Notes: a model not told the origin generated them from the sequence alone. 49,103 bases of DNA from Gilvimarinus agarilyticus (GCF_000832015.1 NZ_JXCJ01000001.1:2023905-2073007); one strand, 5' to 3'; counted from the first letter of the stretch, positions 35,333 through 44,608 are shown. Translations and numbers: made by a program.

Positions 35333-36376
35333 ATGTCTCAGTCAGCATCAAACAACCGCCAGCTACTGCTTGCGTCTCGACCTCAGGGCCGCCCTGCGGA
35401 AAGTAACTTTCAGCTAAGTGAGCAGCCGTTGCCAGAGCCCGCCGACGGGCAAGTTCTGTTGCGCACGGTGTTTTTATCTATCGATCCCTATATGCGTGGC
35501 CGTATGAGCGACGCTGAATCGTATGCGGCACCGGTGGCATTGGGGGATGTGATGGTGGGTGGCACCGTGTCCCGGGTTGTAAGCTCCAGACTTGACGGCT
35601 TTAGCGAGGGGGACTGGGTCGTGGGCTTTACCGGCTGGCAAGACTATGCCCTGGCCGGCAAAGAGGGCTTGATGAAGCTACCCGAAAGTCTTGCCGAACC
35701 TTCTTATGCCTTGGGTATTTTGGGTATGCCGGGCTTTACCGCTTATATGGGTTTGCTGGATATCGGCAAGCCGCAGGCAGGAGAGACCGTAGTGGTTGCG
35801 GCGGCCACCGGGCCAGTTGGTGCAACGGTAGGGCAGATCGCCAAAATTAAGGGCGCCCGGGCCGTGGGCGTGGCCGGCGGTGACGAAAAATGCCGCTATG
35901 CCGTCGAGACCTTAGGCTTCGATGCGTGTATCGACCATAAAGCGCCAGATTTTGCCGAGCAATTACAAGCCGCTTGCGGCGATGGTATCGATGTCTATTT
36001 TGAAAATGTCGGCGGTAAAGTGTTTGACGCGGTAATGCCGCTGCTGAATACCGGTGCACGTATCCCGTTGTGCGGCATGGTGTCTATGTACAACAGCACG
36101 GGCTTACCCGATGGCCCCGACCGCCTACCCTTACTGATGGGTACGCTGCTTAAAAAACGTGTATCGGTAAAAGGCTTTATCGTCTTTGACGATTACGGCC
36201 CTGAAATGCCTGAGTTTATGAAAGAAATGAGCGAGTGGTTAAGCGAGGGCAAGATCCATTATCGCGAGCAGCGCGTAGAGGGCTTAGAGCAAGCGCCTCA
36301 GGCGCTGTCGGATGTGCTTGATGGCAACAACTTTGGCAAGCTTGTGGTGCGTGTTGGCCCTGACGAGTTGAGCTAA
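35333..36376 (+). CDS. curA: NADPH-dependent curcumin-reductase-like oxidoreductase CurA
   Basis: 347 residues from the ATG at 35333 (CGAGGT upstream; the longer frame from 35234 is not family-like). E. coli CurA has 345 residues and aligns throughout: LLRTVFLSIDPYMRGRMSD, VMVGGTVSRVV, LGILGMPGFTAYMGLLDIGK, the Rossmann loop AAATGPVGATVGQIAKIKGA, FENVGGKVFDAVMPLLNTGA, and the C-terminal NFGKLVVRVG. It is a zinc-free medium-chain reductase acting on enone double bonds. It is followed after 50 bp by a DJ-1/PfpI gene, possibly one stress-related transcript. Confidence 0.94.
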   Translation: MSQSASNNRQLLLASRPQGRPAESNFQLSEQPLPEPADGQVLLRTVFLSIDPYMRGRMSDAESYAAPVALGDVMVGGTVSRVVSSRLDGFSEGDWVVGFTGWQDYALAGKEGLMKLPESLAEPSYALGILGMPGFTAYMGLLDIGKPQAGETVVVAAATGPVGATVGQIAKIKGARAVGVAGGDEKCRYAVETLGFDACIDHKAPDFAEQLQAACGDGIDVYFENVGGKVFDAVMPLLNTGARIPLCGMVSMYNSTGLPDGPDRLPLLMGTLLKKRVSVKGFIVFDDYGPEMPEFMKEMSEWLSEGKIHYREQRVEGLEQAPQALSDVLDGNNFGKLVVRVGPDELS

Positions 36377-36426
36377 ATCGGTAAATTATGAGGCACTAGC
36401 ACACACTTAAACACTATGAGGTTAGT

Positions 36427-37104
36427 ATGAAAGTATTAATGGTTTTAACATCGCACGATCAATTAGGTGATACGGGCAACAAGACCGGTTTTTGGCTCGA
36501 AGAATTTACCGCGCCTTACTATACGTTTTTAGACGCAGGCGCCGAGATCACCTTGGCATCCCCCAAGGGCGGTAAGCCACCGTTGGATCCTAAAAGTGAT
36601 GATCCCGACGGCCAGACCGAATCGACCAAGCGCTATGCCGACGATACTCATGCGCAACAGGCATTGGCAAACACTAAAGCTCTGGCTGAGGTGAGTGCAG
36701 ATGAGTTCGATGCAGTCTTTTACCCCGGCGGCCACGGCCCACTGTGGGATTTAGCACAAAGTGCTACATCGGTAGAATTAATTGAATCTTTTGCCAAGGC
36801 CAATAAGCCCCATGGCTTTGTGTGTCATGCGCCGGCCGTACTGCGTGACGTTAAAGATGCCTGCGGCGCGCCTTTAGTGCAGGGTAAAAAAGTCACCGGC
36901 TTTAGTAACAGTGAGGAAGAGGGCGTAGGGCTTACCGACGTCGTGCCTTTTTTACTGGAGGATATGCTAAAGACCAAGGGTGCAACTTATCAAAAGGGCG
37001 ACGATTGGCAGAGCTACTCACTGATTGACGGTAAACTCGTTACGGGGCAAAACCCCGCTTCATCAGAGCAGGCTGCAAAAGACCTTTTAAGCCTACTTAA
37101 GTAG
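36427..37104 (+). CDS. DJ-1/PfpI (Hsp31-like) class I amidotransferase-like protein
   Basis: 225 residues with a nucleophile-elbow Cys at residue 133 (GFVCHAPAVL), a conserved Glu near residue 25 (GFWLEEF), and the YPGGHGPLWDLA loop around 100-110. This pattern matches the Hsp31/YDR533C branch of DJ-1/PfpI proteins, which act as glyoxalase III or deglycase and chaperones. It lies 50 bp after curA on the same strand. The exact substrate is not determined. Confidence 0.92.
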   Translation: MKVLMVLTSHDQLGDTGNKTGFWLEEFTAPYYTFLDAGAEITLASPKGGKPPLDPKSDDPDGQTESTKRYADDTHAQQALANTKALAEVSADEFDAVFYPGGHGPLWDLAQSATSVELIESFAKANKPHGFVCHAPAVLRDVKDACGAPLVQGKKVTGFSNSEEEGVGLTDVVPFLLEDMLKTKGATYQKGDDWQSYSLIDGKLVTGQNPASSEQAAKDLLSLLK

Positions 37105-37166
37105 CCCATCACACGTTTACCCCGCATCGGGAATAAAGTTTATCCTGCGTTAGCTGTGTTCTTAGT

Positions 37167-37190
37167 ATGGCGCTGATTTTTCAGCGCCAT
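37167..37190. terminator. Hairpin between DJ-1 gene and ion-channel gene
   Basis: ATGGCGCTGA (37167-37176), loop TTTT, TCAGCGCCAT (37181-37190) is a perfect 10-bp stem about 60 bases after the stop at 37104. No T-run follows, so termination is uncertain. Confidence 0.5.
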
Positions 37191-37242
37191 GTCATTCTGA
37201 TAGTCTAATAGCGTCTTCAACTTACTACGCGACGAGACTTCT

Positions 37243-38223
37243 ATGCCGCTTCTTTCTCAGTTTCAGGTGCTTCTGGGTGCCCTGATAATACTGTTCACCT
37301 TGTTTGACGCCTTTGTCACGATTCTGAGTTTACGGGGCGGCGGCCCGGCCACCTCTTTTATTACACGCAAGTTGTGGCAGCTGATGCTGGTTTATCACGG
37401 CGTTAGGCGATCTCACACAATGCTGTCGGCAAGTGGGCCGTTGCTTATGATTGTGGTCGTGGCATTCTGGTATGGCATGCTTTATCTGGGGTGGTTTGTA
37501 CTGTTTCAATCGGTCGAGAGCAATATTTTTAACAGCAGTACACTGACGGCAGCCAGTGACCTTGATAAGCTTTATTTTACCGGCGTAACCCTCAGTGGGT
37601 TGGGTTATGGCGATGTAACCGCTAAACACTTTCCCTGGACACTGCTCAGCGCTTTGGCGGTAAGCACCGGAACCCTGTTAACGTCTTTAGGGCTCTCCTA
37701 TATCATTGCGGTTGTCCCGGTCGCGCTGGAAAAACGCCAGCTAGCCAGTCAAATCAATTCGGTAGTAGATAACCGCAGCGCGCTTATTGAGCGGCTGGAG
37801 GATGCGCCGGACGTCGAGTTTGTTTGGCAAACGTTATTTGATATACAGCTGAGCGGCATGAAGTTTTCCACAAAATACGGTGCTTATCCGGTGGTGGCCT
37901 ATTTTCATTCGTCACAACAAGAAAACGCGTTTTCAGTGGCTTACCTGAAGGCGGCGGATATTTTGTTTTATATCGCCAATCACCCGGTTAAAGCGTTCAG
38001 GCCAACGCCTGTGGCTGTAACAACCTTAAAGAACCTTATTTTTGCCCACTCAGAAAACCTCAAGCATGTTGTTGCTGGCGACGCGACTCATTTCGACGGG
38101 TGGCCTGAGCGCTATCAACCGGTATCCAGCCTATCAGCGAGCGATTCAACGGACTTTAGCTGGGATGAGTACAAAAAACTGAGGCGCGTATTAGTAACCG
38201 CCTGCCTTTACGACGGTTGGTAG
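37243..38223 (+). CDS. Two-pore-helix-type ion channel (potassium-channel-like)
   Basis: 326 residues. An N-terminal hydrophobic segment (FQVLLGALIILFTLFDAFVT) and a second (LLMIVVVAFWYGMLYLGWFV) precede the pore loop with filter-like LSGLGYGDVTA, where GYGD matches the potassium selectivity signature. A further span follows (LLSALAVSTGTLLTSLGLSY). The C-terminal ~150 residues are soluble and lack a recognised RCK motif. The inner-membrane cation channel call is good; the regulator domain is unknown. Confidence 0.86.
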   Translation: MPLLSQFQVLLGALIILFTLFDAFVTILSLRGGGPATSFITRKLWQLMLVYHGVRRSHTMLSASGPLLMIVVVAFWYGMLYLGWFVLFQSVESNIFNSSTLTAASDLDKLYFTGVTLSGLGYGDVTAKHFPWTLLSALAVSTGTLLTSLGLSYIIAVVPVALEKRQLASQINSVVDNRSALIERLEDAPDVEFVWQTLFDIQLSGMKFSTKYGAYPVVAYFHSSQQENAFSVAYLKAADILFYIANHPVKAFRPTPVAVTTLKNLIFAHSENLKHVVAGDATHFDGWPERYQPVSSLSASDSTDFSWDEYKKLRRVLVTACLYDGW

Positions 38224-38460
38224 AATATCCCTCTATCAATAATGAATTCGGCTATAGCGTGTTTTCTGCCCGTACCAGTGCTGTAAATAATTCATTGTTT
38301 TGTGTCCTTTACGTCAAAACCTTAGATAACCACACAGTTTCTCCTCTTTCATTTTGCTCCAGGTCTCGCTATTGGCGGGCTGTGGGAGTTCGCTTATTTT
38401 TGGCACGGCTTCTGCAAACTCCGGCATACGATGATTTAACCTAGCCCATGAGGATTTATT

Positions 38461-38931
38461 ATGTCTATTTACACTTATCTGAAAAAAGACCATGAAAAAA
38501 TCAAAAACTTAATGGACAAAATTAAGGTGTTGGGGCCCGAGGAATCTTCCGAGCGGAGCGAGCTGTTTAACCAATTGAAAGCAACCATCATTATTCACAG
38601 CAAGGCAGAAGAAAAAGCCTTTTACGATCCGCTAAAAAATCACACAAAAACCGAAGACGAAGTAGAGCACGGTGAGGAGGAGCACCAAGAGGCTGAACAG
38701 CTCTTATCCGAGCTCACCGATTCGGAGTTAACCGGCGCCGCATGGTACCAGAAGTTTCTATCGCTTAAAGAAAGCCTGGAGCACCATATTGAAGAGGAAG
38801 AAAATGAGATCTTCTTCGATGCTAAGAAGGTTCTGGATGGCGAGCAGGCGGACTTCATGGAAACCGCAATGCGCAACGAGAAGCAGCGTCAGGTGGCCGA
38901 CCAGTCCATTCAAAAGCGCCCTAATATCTAA
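38461..38931 (+). CDS. Hemerythrin-domain protein
   Basis: 156 residues. The four-helix HHE layout is seen, with iron-ligand candidates in LKKDHEKIKNLMDKI, TIIIHSKAEEKAFYDPL, EHGEEEHQEAEQLLSEL and SLEHHIEEEENEIFFDA. The protein is very acidic. Such cytosolic proteins bind a diiron centre and sense or buffer oxygen, NO or iron. GAGGA precedes the ATG. The SDR gene begins 15 bp after its stop, so both are likely one transcript with an oxidative or general stress role. Confidence 0.92.
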   Translation: MSIYTYLKKDHEKIKNLMDKIKVLGPEESSERSELFNQLKATIIIHSKAEEKAFYDPLKNHTKTEDEVEHGEEEHQEAEQLLSELTDSELTGAAWYQKFLSLKESLEHHIEEEENEIFFDAKKVLDGEQADFMETAMRNEKQRQVADQSIQKRPNI

Positions 38932-38945
38932 TCGGGAGAGCCGTC

Positions 38946-39806
38946 ATGAGTGATAAACCAACGTCGTTTGCGCGTCAGCACCAGGCTCACCAGCCGGGAG
39001 ATGAGCGTAAAATGCAGCCGCAGCCCGAGTCTTTTATGAAAGACTATAAGGCCGCAGGAAAGCTCACAGGTAAGATTGCTCTTGTGAGTGGCGGCGATAG
39101 TGGTATCGGTCGTGCCGTTTGTATCGGCTTCGCCAAAGAGGGCGCGAAGGTCGCGTTTATTTACAAAGACGAAGACGCCGATGCAGAAATCACTTGTGAG
39201 CATATCCGCAAAGCCGGTGCGCCGGTGTTGGCGATAAAGGGAGATATCGCCAGCGCTGAGTTTTGCCGCGATACTGTGCGCAAAACTGTCGCGGCGTTTG
39301 GTGGGTTGAATGTGTTGGTCAATAACGCTGCCGAGCAACACGTTCAAGAGGACATTACGGATATTTCAGAGGCTCAGCTGCGCCAAACCTTTGATACTAA
39401 TATCTTCGGCACATTCTTTTTGACTCAGGCGGCGATGGAACATTTAAGCGATGGGGACAGTATTATTAATACCACCTCTATCGTTGCTTATCGAGGTAAG
39501 TCGGTACTGCTGGATTATGCCGCGACTAAAGGCGCGCTTGTCGCCTTGACGCGATCTTTGGCAGGCAGCTTAACTGAGCGCAATATCCGGGTGAACGCCG
39601 TGGCCCCTGGCCCCATTTGGACACCGCTGATCCCCGCCTCTTTTAGCGCCGACGAGGTGGAAAACTTTGGCGCTAGCTCGCCGATGGGCCGCGCTGGCCA
39701 GCCCGACGAAGTTGCCCCCAGTTATATATTTTTAGCCTCTAATGACGCCAGCTATATGACCGGGCAAGTGCTGCACCCCAACGGTGGCACAGTTATTGGC
39801 GGTTAG
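38946..39806 (+). CDS. SDR-family oxidoreductase, YghA / general-stress-protein-39 type
   Basis: 286 residues. A ~40-residue N-terminal extension rich in Gln, Pro and His precedes the Rossmann domain, as in YghA-type dehydrogenases. The NAD(P) loop is SGGDSGIGRAVCIGFAKEGA, the NNAAEQ motif follows, and the catalytic Ser-Tyr-Lys set is in TTSIVAYRGKSV and LLDYAATKGALVALTRSL. The C-terminus GGTVIGG is usual. The substrate is probably an aldehyde or ketone, not determinable here. It follows the hemerythrin gene with GGGAG as its Shine-Dalgarno sequence. Confidence 0.93.
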   Translation: MSDKPTSFARQHQAHQPGDERKMQPQPESFMKDYKAAGKLTGKIALVSGGDSGIGRAVCIGFAKEGAKVAFIYKDEDADAEITCEHIRKAGAPVLAIKGDIASAEFCRDTVRKTVAAFGGLNVLVNNAAEQHVQEDITDISEAQLRQTFDTNIFGTFFLTQAAMEHLSDGDSIINTTSIVAYRGKSVLLDYAATKGALVALTRSLAGSLTERNIRVNAVAPGPIWTPLIPASFSADEVENFGASSPMGRAGQPDEVAPSYIFLASNDASYMTGQVLHPNGGTVIGG

Positions 39807-39904
39807 CGTATCGGGCGGGCCGAGCCGCTTGTTCGGTGGGCGAGTGCCCGACGATCGTTATGCACAGCAGCTAACCGTGTCAGTTTGCCACACAGTAATG
39901 GGGC

Positions 39905-40711
39905 CTATTGGTGTTTTTCGGCCCGGTTAAACCAGCGCCAGCCCAAGTAAAACGCAGCGGTTACGTAGGGAACGCCTCCAAGCACCCACATCAACAAGCC
40001 TGCAAGTTGCTGGTGCTGAAGAAGGCGCGACTCTCCGTACCACGAACTCTCTGAAAACGTCAGTAACGCCCCCAAGAAACCTGTGTGCATCAAAGTGACC
40101 AAAAGTGCGAGCAGCGCAGGCGGGGTATTATTATGTTGGCTGCGCAGCACTGACCACCAGAACACGCCAGCACTGACTAAAAAACACAGGTGCTCAAACA
40201 AATGCCACCATAAATTTTCCAGCGCTAGCACGTACAGTACCGGTGTATGCCACAGCCAAAGGATGCCTCCGTGAATTAGCGTGGCGAGCATTGGGCGGCG
40301 GGCGATCAGCAAAAGAGGTTTAAAAACCAAACCCGCCAACGTGGGCTGCAAGGCATACCACTGCGGTAAAGGCCGGGCGATAACCCACAAGGGCGCGATG
40401 GCAACCATCATCAGCATATGCTGCACCATGTGCGCTGCAGAGTTAGTTTCGGCCCAGTCATCGAGTGGGCCAAATAAAGTGACAGCACTCAGCGCATTGG
40501 CGATGTTAAACAGCCACCAATCGCGCTTGCTGGGGCGTTGCTTTACGCAGCCAAGCCAGTAACTGATCCAAACAATCGCCAGAAGGACGGCGCCGGTTAA
40601 TACCGCCGCTTCGCCTGGCTCGGTCAAGGGGTTGTGGGCGGCGGCCAGTGCGGGCCAGAGCATAAGCCCCATACCCACAGCACTGGTGTGAAGCAAACGA
40701 ATTAAATACAT
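39905..40711 (-). CDS. ctaG: CtaG-type (caa3) cytochrome c oxidase assembly factor
   Basis: 268 residues, about seven membrane spans. Signature segments of the caa3_CtaG family are present: HMVQHMLMMVAIAPLWVIAR, HGGILWLWHTPVLYVLALEN, WWHLFEHLCFLVSAGVFWWS. It is thought to help copper insertion into CuB. It is the last gene of the oxidase operon and overlaps the preceding small membrane-protein gene by 10 bp. Confidence 0.92.
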   Translation of the reverse strand: MYLIRLLHTSAVGMGLMLWPALAAAHNPLTEPGEAAVLTGAVLLAIVWISYWLGCVKQRPSKRDWWLFNIANALSAVTLFGPLDDWAETNSAAHMVQHMLMMVAIAPLWVIARPLPQWYALQPTLAGLVFKPLLLIARRPMLATLIHGGILWLWHTPVLYVLALENLWWHLFEHLCFLVSAGVFWWSVLRSQHNNTPPALLALLVTLMHTGFLGALLTFSESSWYGESRLLQHQQLAGLLMWVLGGVPYVTAAFYLGWRWFNRAEKHQ

Positions 40712-41088
40712 GGTACTAACAACACTAAAGGTAGGCCGTTGATAAGCGTTGCCATGGCTGCCACGACATAGACAGATACGGCCACATAGTTAATAAATTG
40801 CGGCGTCGATGGAACACTCGCAGATTGTTTGTGATCGGGGGTGGCGGGCCTTGTTTTCTTTGTGAGCTTAATAATATGCCAGCCGCGGCGCGCTTGAAAC
40901 AACAGCCCCAGGGTGACCGCGAATGTCAGCAACAGTAGCGCGATGTTTACCCAGTTAAAGGCCCCGCTTTGCTCCGGGGGCGCAAAGTGCTGGCAGCTGA
41001 TCGATAGGCCTGCGTAAAGCGCGACAAAATACAGTGCCCAGATGACTAAACCTAGCGTTAACTGTAAAGGATGAAACGGCGACAGCAT
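40702..41088 (-). CDS. Small membrane protein of the caa3 oxidase operon
   Basis: 128 residues with three hydrophobic segments (LTLGLVIWALYFVALYAGLS, VNIALLLLTFAVTLGLLFQA, NYVAVSVYVVAAMATLINGL). The ATG at 41088 overlaps the ctaD stop (TAATG), and its own end overlaps ctaG by 10 bp. A longer reading of the frame starting at 41400 only shadows ctaD and is rejected. Position suggests an accessory or subunit IV-like role in the oxidase. The sequence itself gives no family name. Confidence 0.83.
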   Translation of the reverse strand: MLSPFHPLQLTLGLVIWALYFVALYAGLSISCQHFAPPEQSGAFNWVNIALLLLTFAVTLGLLFQARRGWHIIKLTKKTRPATPDHKQSASVPSTPQFINYVAVSVYVVAAMATLINGLPLVLLVPCI

Positions 41089-43604
41089 TAGGCTAGATTC
41101 CACATGTTGGGTAACAAAATCACAACCGCATAAATAAGCCAAAAAGTGCCGGTGGTGTACACCCACCAACGTTGCACCACGTTTGGCTCGTAGGGCGCGT
41201 GTATGCCGACGTAATTTCTGCCCATGCGCAGCGCCTGCAATACGGTCATGATAACCGCTAAAGCGCTGTGCAATATTTGGTACAGCAACATAACGGTTAT
41301 AACGGCGTCGTGAGCGGTATCTTGCGGTGCAAGGTTTGAGCTTAGCCAAACGCCCACCAGTATCACTAAATGGGTAAAGCCTAACCCCGAAATTCCCCAC
41401 AAGTGCGGCTGCAGGTGAGTGGCTATATCTCGGCGCAAGCGTTTGATCACCCGGTTAAACCAAAAAAGTGAAGCCGTTAGCAAACCCCCAGAGCTAAGCA
41501 GCCCCAGCCAGTGTACCGGCGGGTGATCCGGCACCTGCCAGTTGGGGGCCACTGTCCATAAATAGAGCCAGCCAAACAGCAGCGATAAAAACAGCGAGCC
41601 GTTAGCCAGCAAGGTGACTTTCATCCCCCATAAGCCCGGGCCATCGTGGGTGCGCGAGTGCAGTGGTGGGTCGCCCTCAACCACTTGTGCGTTGGGCGCG
41701 GCGCGTGGGTGAGCGCCGTTCTCCCACGACCAGCGCAATAAAAAAGCGGTGCTGGTCAGTGCCATGATAATGGCGACTGTATAAAACTTGCTGAGCAGGC
41801 AGATACACAGGCCGGCCGTCGCCAAGGCGGCAAAAAAAGGTAGCCAGCTGTTGCCGGGTAAATGAATGATCTCACGAACTTTTCCGGTAAGCGGATCGGT
41901 GCCCCAGGTTTCCCGGCGGCCGTGATCAATGGTCGCCAGCCCGTGATGGCCGTGCTCAATGGTGGTTTGTAAGTCGGGGTTGTCCCACAGCGGGTGGCGG
42001 CTTGAGCATTCAGGCAAAGTGGCAAAATTATAGGCGCTGGGGGGCAGTGAGGTGCTCCAATCCAACGTGTCGGCGTTCCACGGGTTGCGCTTGGCTCGCT
42101 CGCCAAAGCGAAAGTGCAAGATAATATCGAGCAAACAAGTGGCGACCCCGGCGGCCATAATAAAGCTACCCACGGAGGAAATCATATTGGGAATATCCCA
42201 ACCTAAGTTGGCCTCGTAGGTGTAAATACGCCGTGGCATGCCCAGTAAGCCGGTGACATGCATAATAATAAAAGTGACGTTAAAGCCGATAAATATCAGC
42301 CAAAAACCCCAGCGCGCCAGTGAGCGGTTGGGCATACGGCCAGAAAAGTGCGGCAACCAGTAATAAATGCCCGCCATAAGCGGGAAGAACATGCCCCCCA
42401 CCAATACAAAGTGAAAGTGCGCCACCACAAAGTGAGTGTCGTGTACTTGCCAATCAAACGGCACCAGCGCGAGCATAACGCCGGTTAAACCGCCCGCCAC
42501 AAAAATAAACAAAAAGCCAAGCGCCCAGAGCATGGGGGGCTCGTAAACCGGGCGGCCATTCCAGAGCGTGGCGATCCAGGCAAACACCTGAATCGCAGTG
42601 GGGATGGCCACCATCATACTGGCCGCCGAGAAAAACGCCTGCGCCAAGTGCGGGATGCCCACGGTAAACATATGGTGGACCCACAAGCCAAAGCTGATAA
42701 AGCCGGTGGTGATAATCGCCATTACCACCCAGCGGTAACCGGCAATGGGCCGCTGGCAAAATACCGGTAAAATGGTCGATATCATTCCGGCGGCGGGCAA
42801 AAACAGAATGTAAACCTCGGGGTGCCCAAACAGCCAGAACAAATGCTGCCACAGGATGGGGTCACCGCCGCGCGCTACATCAAAAAAGGGCATGCCAGCC
42901 GCCCGCTCAAGCTCCAGCAAAATACTGCCTAAAATCAGCGGCGGAAAACCAAATACAATCATCAGCGCCATGGCGAGGATGTACCAGACAAACAGCGGCA
43001 TATGCTGTAAACCCATGCTCTTAGTGCGGGTGCGCATGATCGATACCACCAGCTCAACACCGGCCGATACGGCCGATATCTCGACAAAGGTAATACCCAG
43101 CAGCCAAAAGTCTGAACCCGGCCCCGGTGCATAAACGGCGCTGCTTAAGGGCGTGTACATAAACCAGCCGGCGGCCGGGGCGATTTCCATCACCAAACTT
43201 GAGGTAAGAATAATGCCGCCAAACAAGTAGCACCAATAGCCAAAGGCGCTCAGGCGCGGAAACACTAAGTCGCGTGCGCCAATCATTTTGGGGATTAAAT
43301 AAATCGCAAAGCCTTCCATCACCGGCACGGCAAACAAAAACATCATAATGGTGCCGTGCATGGTAAAGACTTGGTTGTAAATCTCGGGTGTCAGTAAGTC
43401 GTGCCCCGGCAGCGCCAGCTGAGTGCGAATCAGCATGGCAAGCAAGCCGCCAATTAAAAAGAACACGCCACCGGTGATTAAAAAGCGCAGGCCAATCGTC
43501 GTGTGGTTGACGATCGTCAAGGCTAATAAGCCGCGCGGGTTGCCCCAGACTTTGTCAAACTGATGGTGAAAGTCTTCGGCCGCTTGTGGGTCGTTACTGT
43601 TCAA
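41088..43604 (-). CDS. ctaD: Cytochrome c oxidase subunit I-III fusion (caa3 type)
   Basis: 838 residues. A TTG start at 43604 is chosen because GGAG lies eight bases upstream and TTGA overlaps the coxB stop. The longer frame to 43691 only shadows coxB. Subunit I (to ~residue 530) has the haem/CuB ligands in MHGTIMMFLFAVPVMEG, HLFWLFGHPEVYILFLPAAG (His-Tyr crosslink), WVHHMFTVG and HDTHFVVAHFHFVLVGG. After a linker the C-terminal ~250 residues have five spans like subunit III (MKVTLLANGSLFLSLLFGWL, HSALAVIMTVLQALRMGRNY). It is the proton-pumping core that reduces oxygen. Confidence 0.95.
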   Translation of the reverse strand: MNSNDPQAAEDFHHQFDKVWGNPRGLLALTIVNHTTIGLRFLITGGVFFLIGGLLAMLIRTQLALPGHDLLTPEIYNQVFTMHGTIMMFLFAVPVMEGFAIYLIPKMIGARDLVFPRLSAFGYWCYLFGGIILTSSLVMEIAPAAGWFMYTPLSSAVYAPGPGSDFWLLGITFVEISAVSAGVELVVSIMRTRTKSMGLQHMPLFVWYILAMALMIVFGFPPLILGSILLELERAAGMPFFDVARGGDPILWQHLFWLFGHPEVYILFLPAAGMISTILPVFCQRPIAGYRWVVMAIITTGFISFGLWVHHMFTVGIPHLAQAFFSAASMMVAIPTAIQVFAWIATLWNGRPVYEPPMLWALGFLFIFVAGGLTGVMLALVPFDWQVHDTHFVVAHFHFVLVGGMFFPLMAGIYYWLPHFSGRMPNRSLARWGFWLIFIGFNVTFIIMHVTGLLGMPRRIYTYEANLGWDIPNMISSVGSFIMAAGVATCLLDIILHFRFGERAKRNPWNADTLDWSTSLPPSAYNFATLPECSSRHPLWDNPDLQTTIEHGHHGLATIDHGRRETWGTDPLTGKVREIIHLPGNSWLPFFAALATAGLCICLLSKFYTVAIIMALTSTAFLLRWSWENGAHPRAAPNAQVVEGDPPLHSRTHDGPGLWGMKVTLLANGSLFLSLLFGWLYLWTVAPNWQVPDHPPVHWLGLLSSGGLLTASLFWFNRVIKRLRRDIATHLQPHLWGISGLGFTHLVILVGVWLSSNLAPQDTAHDAVITVMLLYQILHSALAVIMTVLQALRMGRNYVGIHAPYEPNVVQRWWVYTTGTFWLIYAVVILLPNMWNLA

Positions 43605-44608
43605 TCTAAAGTCTCCAGCCAGGTGGCAATGGCGTCTTGTTGCTCGGGCGTTATGTCTGAGTGGAGCGGGGTGCTCTCGCGTTGTAGCCACGTGGGGTGA
43701 GTGTTAAGCCACCGGGCAATGCTTACCTGTGCACCACCGCGTGGGCTTGCCCCCATTAGCCGCCGTGCTCCGACGTTGCTTAGATCGGGCGCGCCAGTAC
43801 CTTGGGTAACGCCCTTAACCCGGTGGCACTCCCCGCAGTGCGTGGTAAAGGCTTGCGCGGCGCTCTGGTGCTCGGGCGCGACCACGATGTCTTGCTGCTG
43901 GCGCTGCTGCCAGGCGGCATAGTCGCTTTTACTTAACACCTTAACCTGAAACACCATGTGCGCATGTCCGGTGCCGCAAAACTCGGCGCATTGCCCGCGC
44001 ATGGTGCCCACCTCACTTGCCCGCAAGCGTAGGCGGTTGGCGCGGCCGGGCACCACATCAATTTTACCGCCCAATCGTGGCACCCAAAACGCGTGTATCA
44101 CGTTGTCACTGTAAACCGTTACTTCTATGGGGGTATCGACCGGTATGGTCAGTTCGTTGGCCGTAATTACGTCTGTGTTGGGGTAGCGAAACTCCCACCA
44201 CCAACGGTGCGCGTGCACATCAATGTGCAGCGGCTCGGTTTTTTCATCCGCCAGGGTAATAACGTATTGCCCGGCGGGAATCCCCGCGCCCAGTAGTACA
44301 ATGATGGTAATTAATGGCAGAATGATGCCGCCGCCTATAATCCACCGGTTGGTCGAGCGGATCGCATCGGCAGGGCTTACCTTGGCGTGTTTGCATTGCA
44401 TGGCGTACAGCCATAAACCCAGCACCACAAACAGCACCAGCGTAAAAAAGCCAAACATGCCCCACCACAGCCAGGCAATCACCTCGGCGGCCGGGCCGGC
44501 CGGGTCGAGCGCCGATTGCGGGCCGCTGCAGCCGGTTAACGCGGTGGCAAACGCTACTGCTAACCCTTTTTTTATGGCCTTTGGCTCAGGATAAAACTTA
44601 TGCCCCAT
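43601..44608 (-). CDS. coxB: Cytochrome c oxidase subunit II with fused cytochrome c domain
   Basis: 335 residues from the ATG at 44608. The frame runs on to 45118, but that part only shadows the opposite gene. A lipoprotein-like signal (KKGLAVAFATALTGC) is followed by two membrane spans. The CuA domain has HRWWWEFRYPNTDVITANEL and the ligand set in MRGQCAEFCGTGHAHMVFQV. The C-terminal cytochrome c has the haem-binding CGECH. Electrons pass from periplasmic cytochrome c to subunit I. Its stop overlaps the ctaD start. The start region overlaps the start of the plus-strand DUF2231 gene by 9 bp. Confidence 0.93.
   Translation of the reverse strand: MGHKFYPEPKAIKKGLAVAFATALTGCSGPQSALDPAGPAAEVIAWLWWGMFGFFTLVLFVVLGLWLYAMQCKHAKVSPADAIRSTNRWIIGGGIILPLITIIVLLGAGIPAGQYVITLADEKTEPLHIDVHAHRWWWEFRYPNTDVITANELTIPVDTPIEVTVYSDNVIHAFWVPRLGGKIDVVPGRANRLRLRASEVGTMRGQCAEFCGTGHAHMVFQVKVLSKSDYAAWQQRQQQDIVVAPEHQSAAQAFTTHCGECHRVKGVTQGTGAPDLSNVGARRLMGASPRGGAQVSIARWLNTHPTWLQRESTPLHSDITPEQQDAIATWLETLD

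Noticed and set aside
38217-38444. 75-codon open frame after the ion-channel gene
   Set aside because: No Shine-Dalgarno sequence, no recognisable protein character, and it fills an ordinary intergenic gap before the hemerythrin gene.
41089-41400. N-terminal extension of the small oxidase-operon membrane protein
   Set aside because: It shadows the ctaD C-terminus, and the residues are Arg/His-rich without membrane-protein character.
43605-43691. Longer ctaD reading from 43691
   Set aside because: It lies within the coxB cytochrome c region in another frame and has no subunit I similarity; the TTG at 43604 has a good Shine-Dalgarno sequence.
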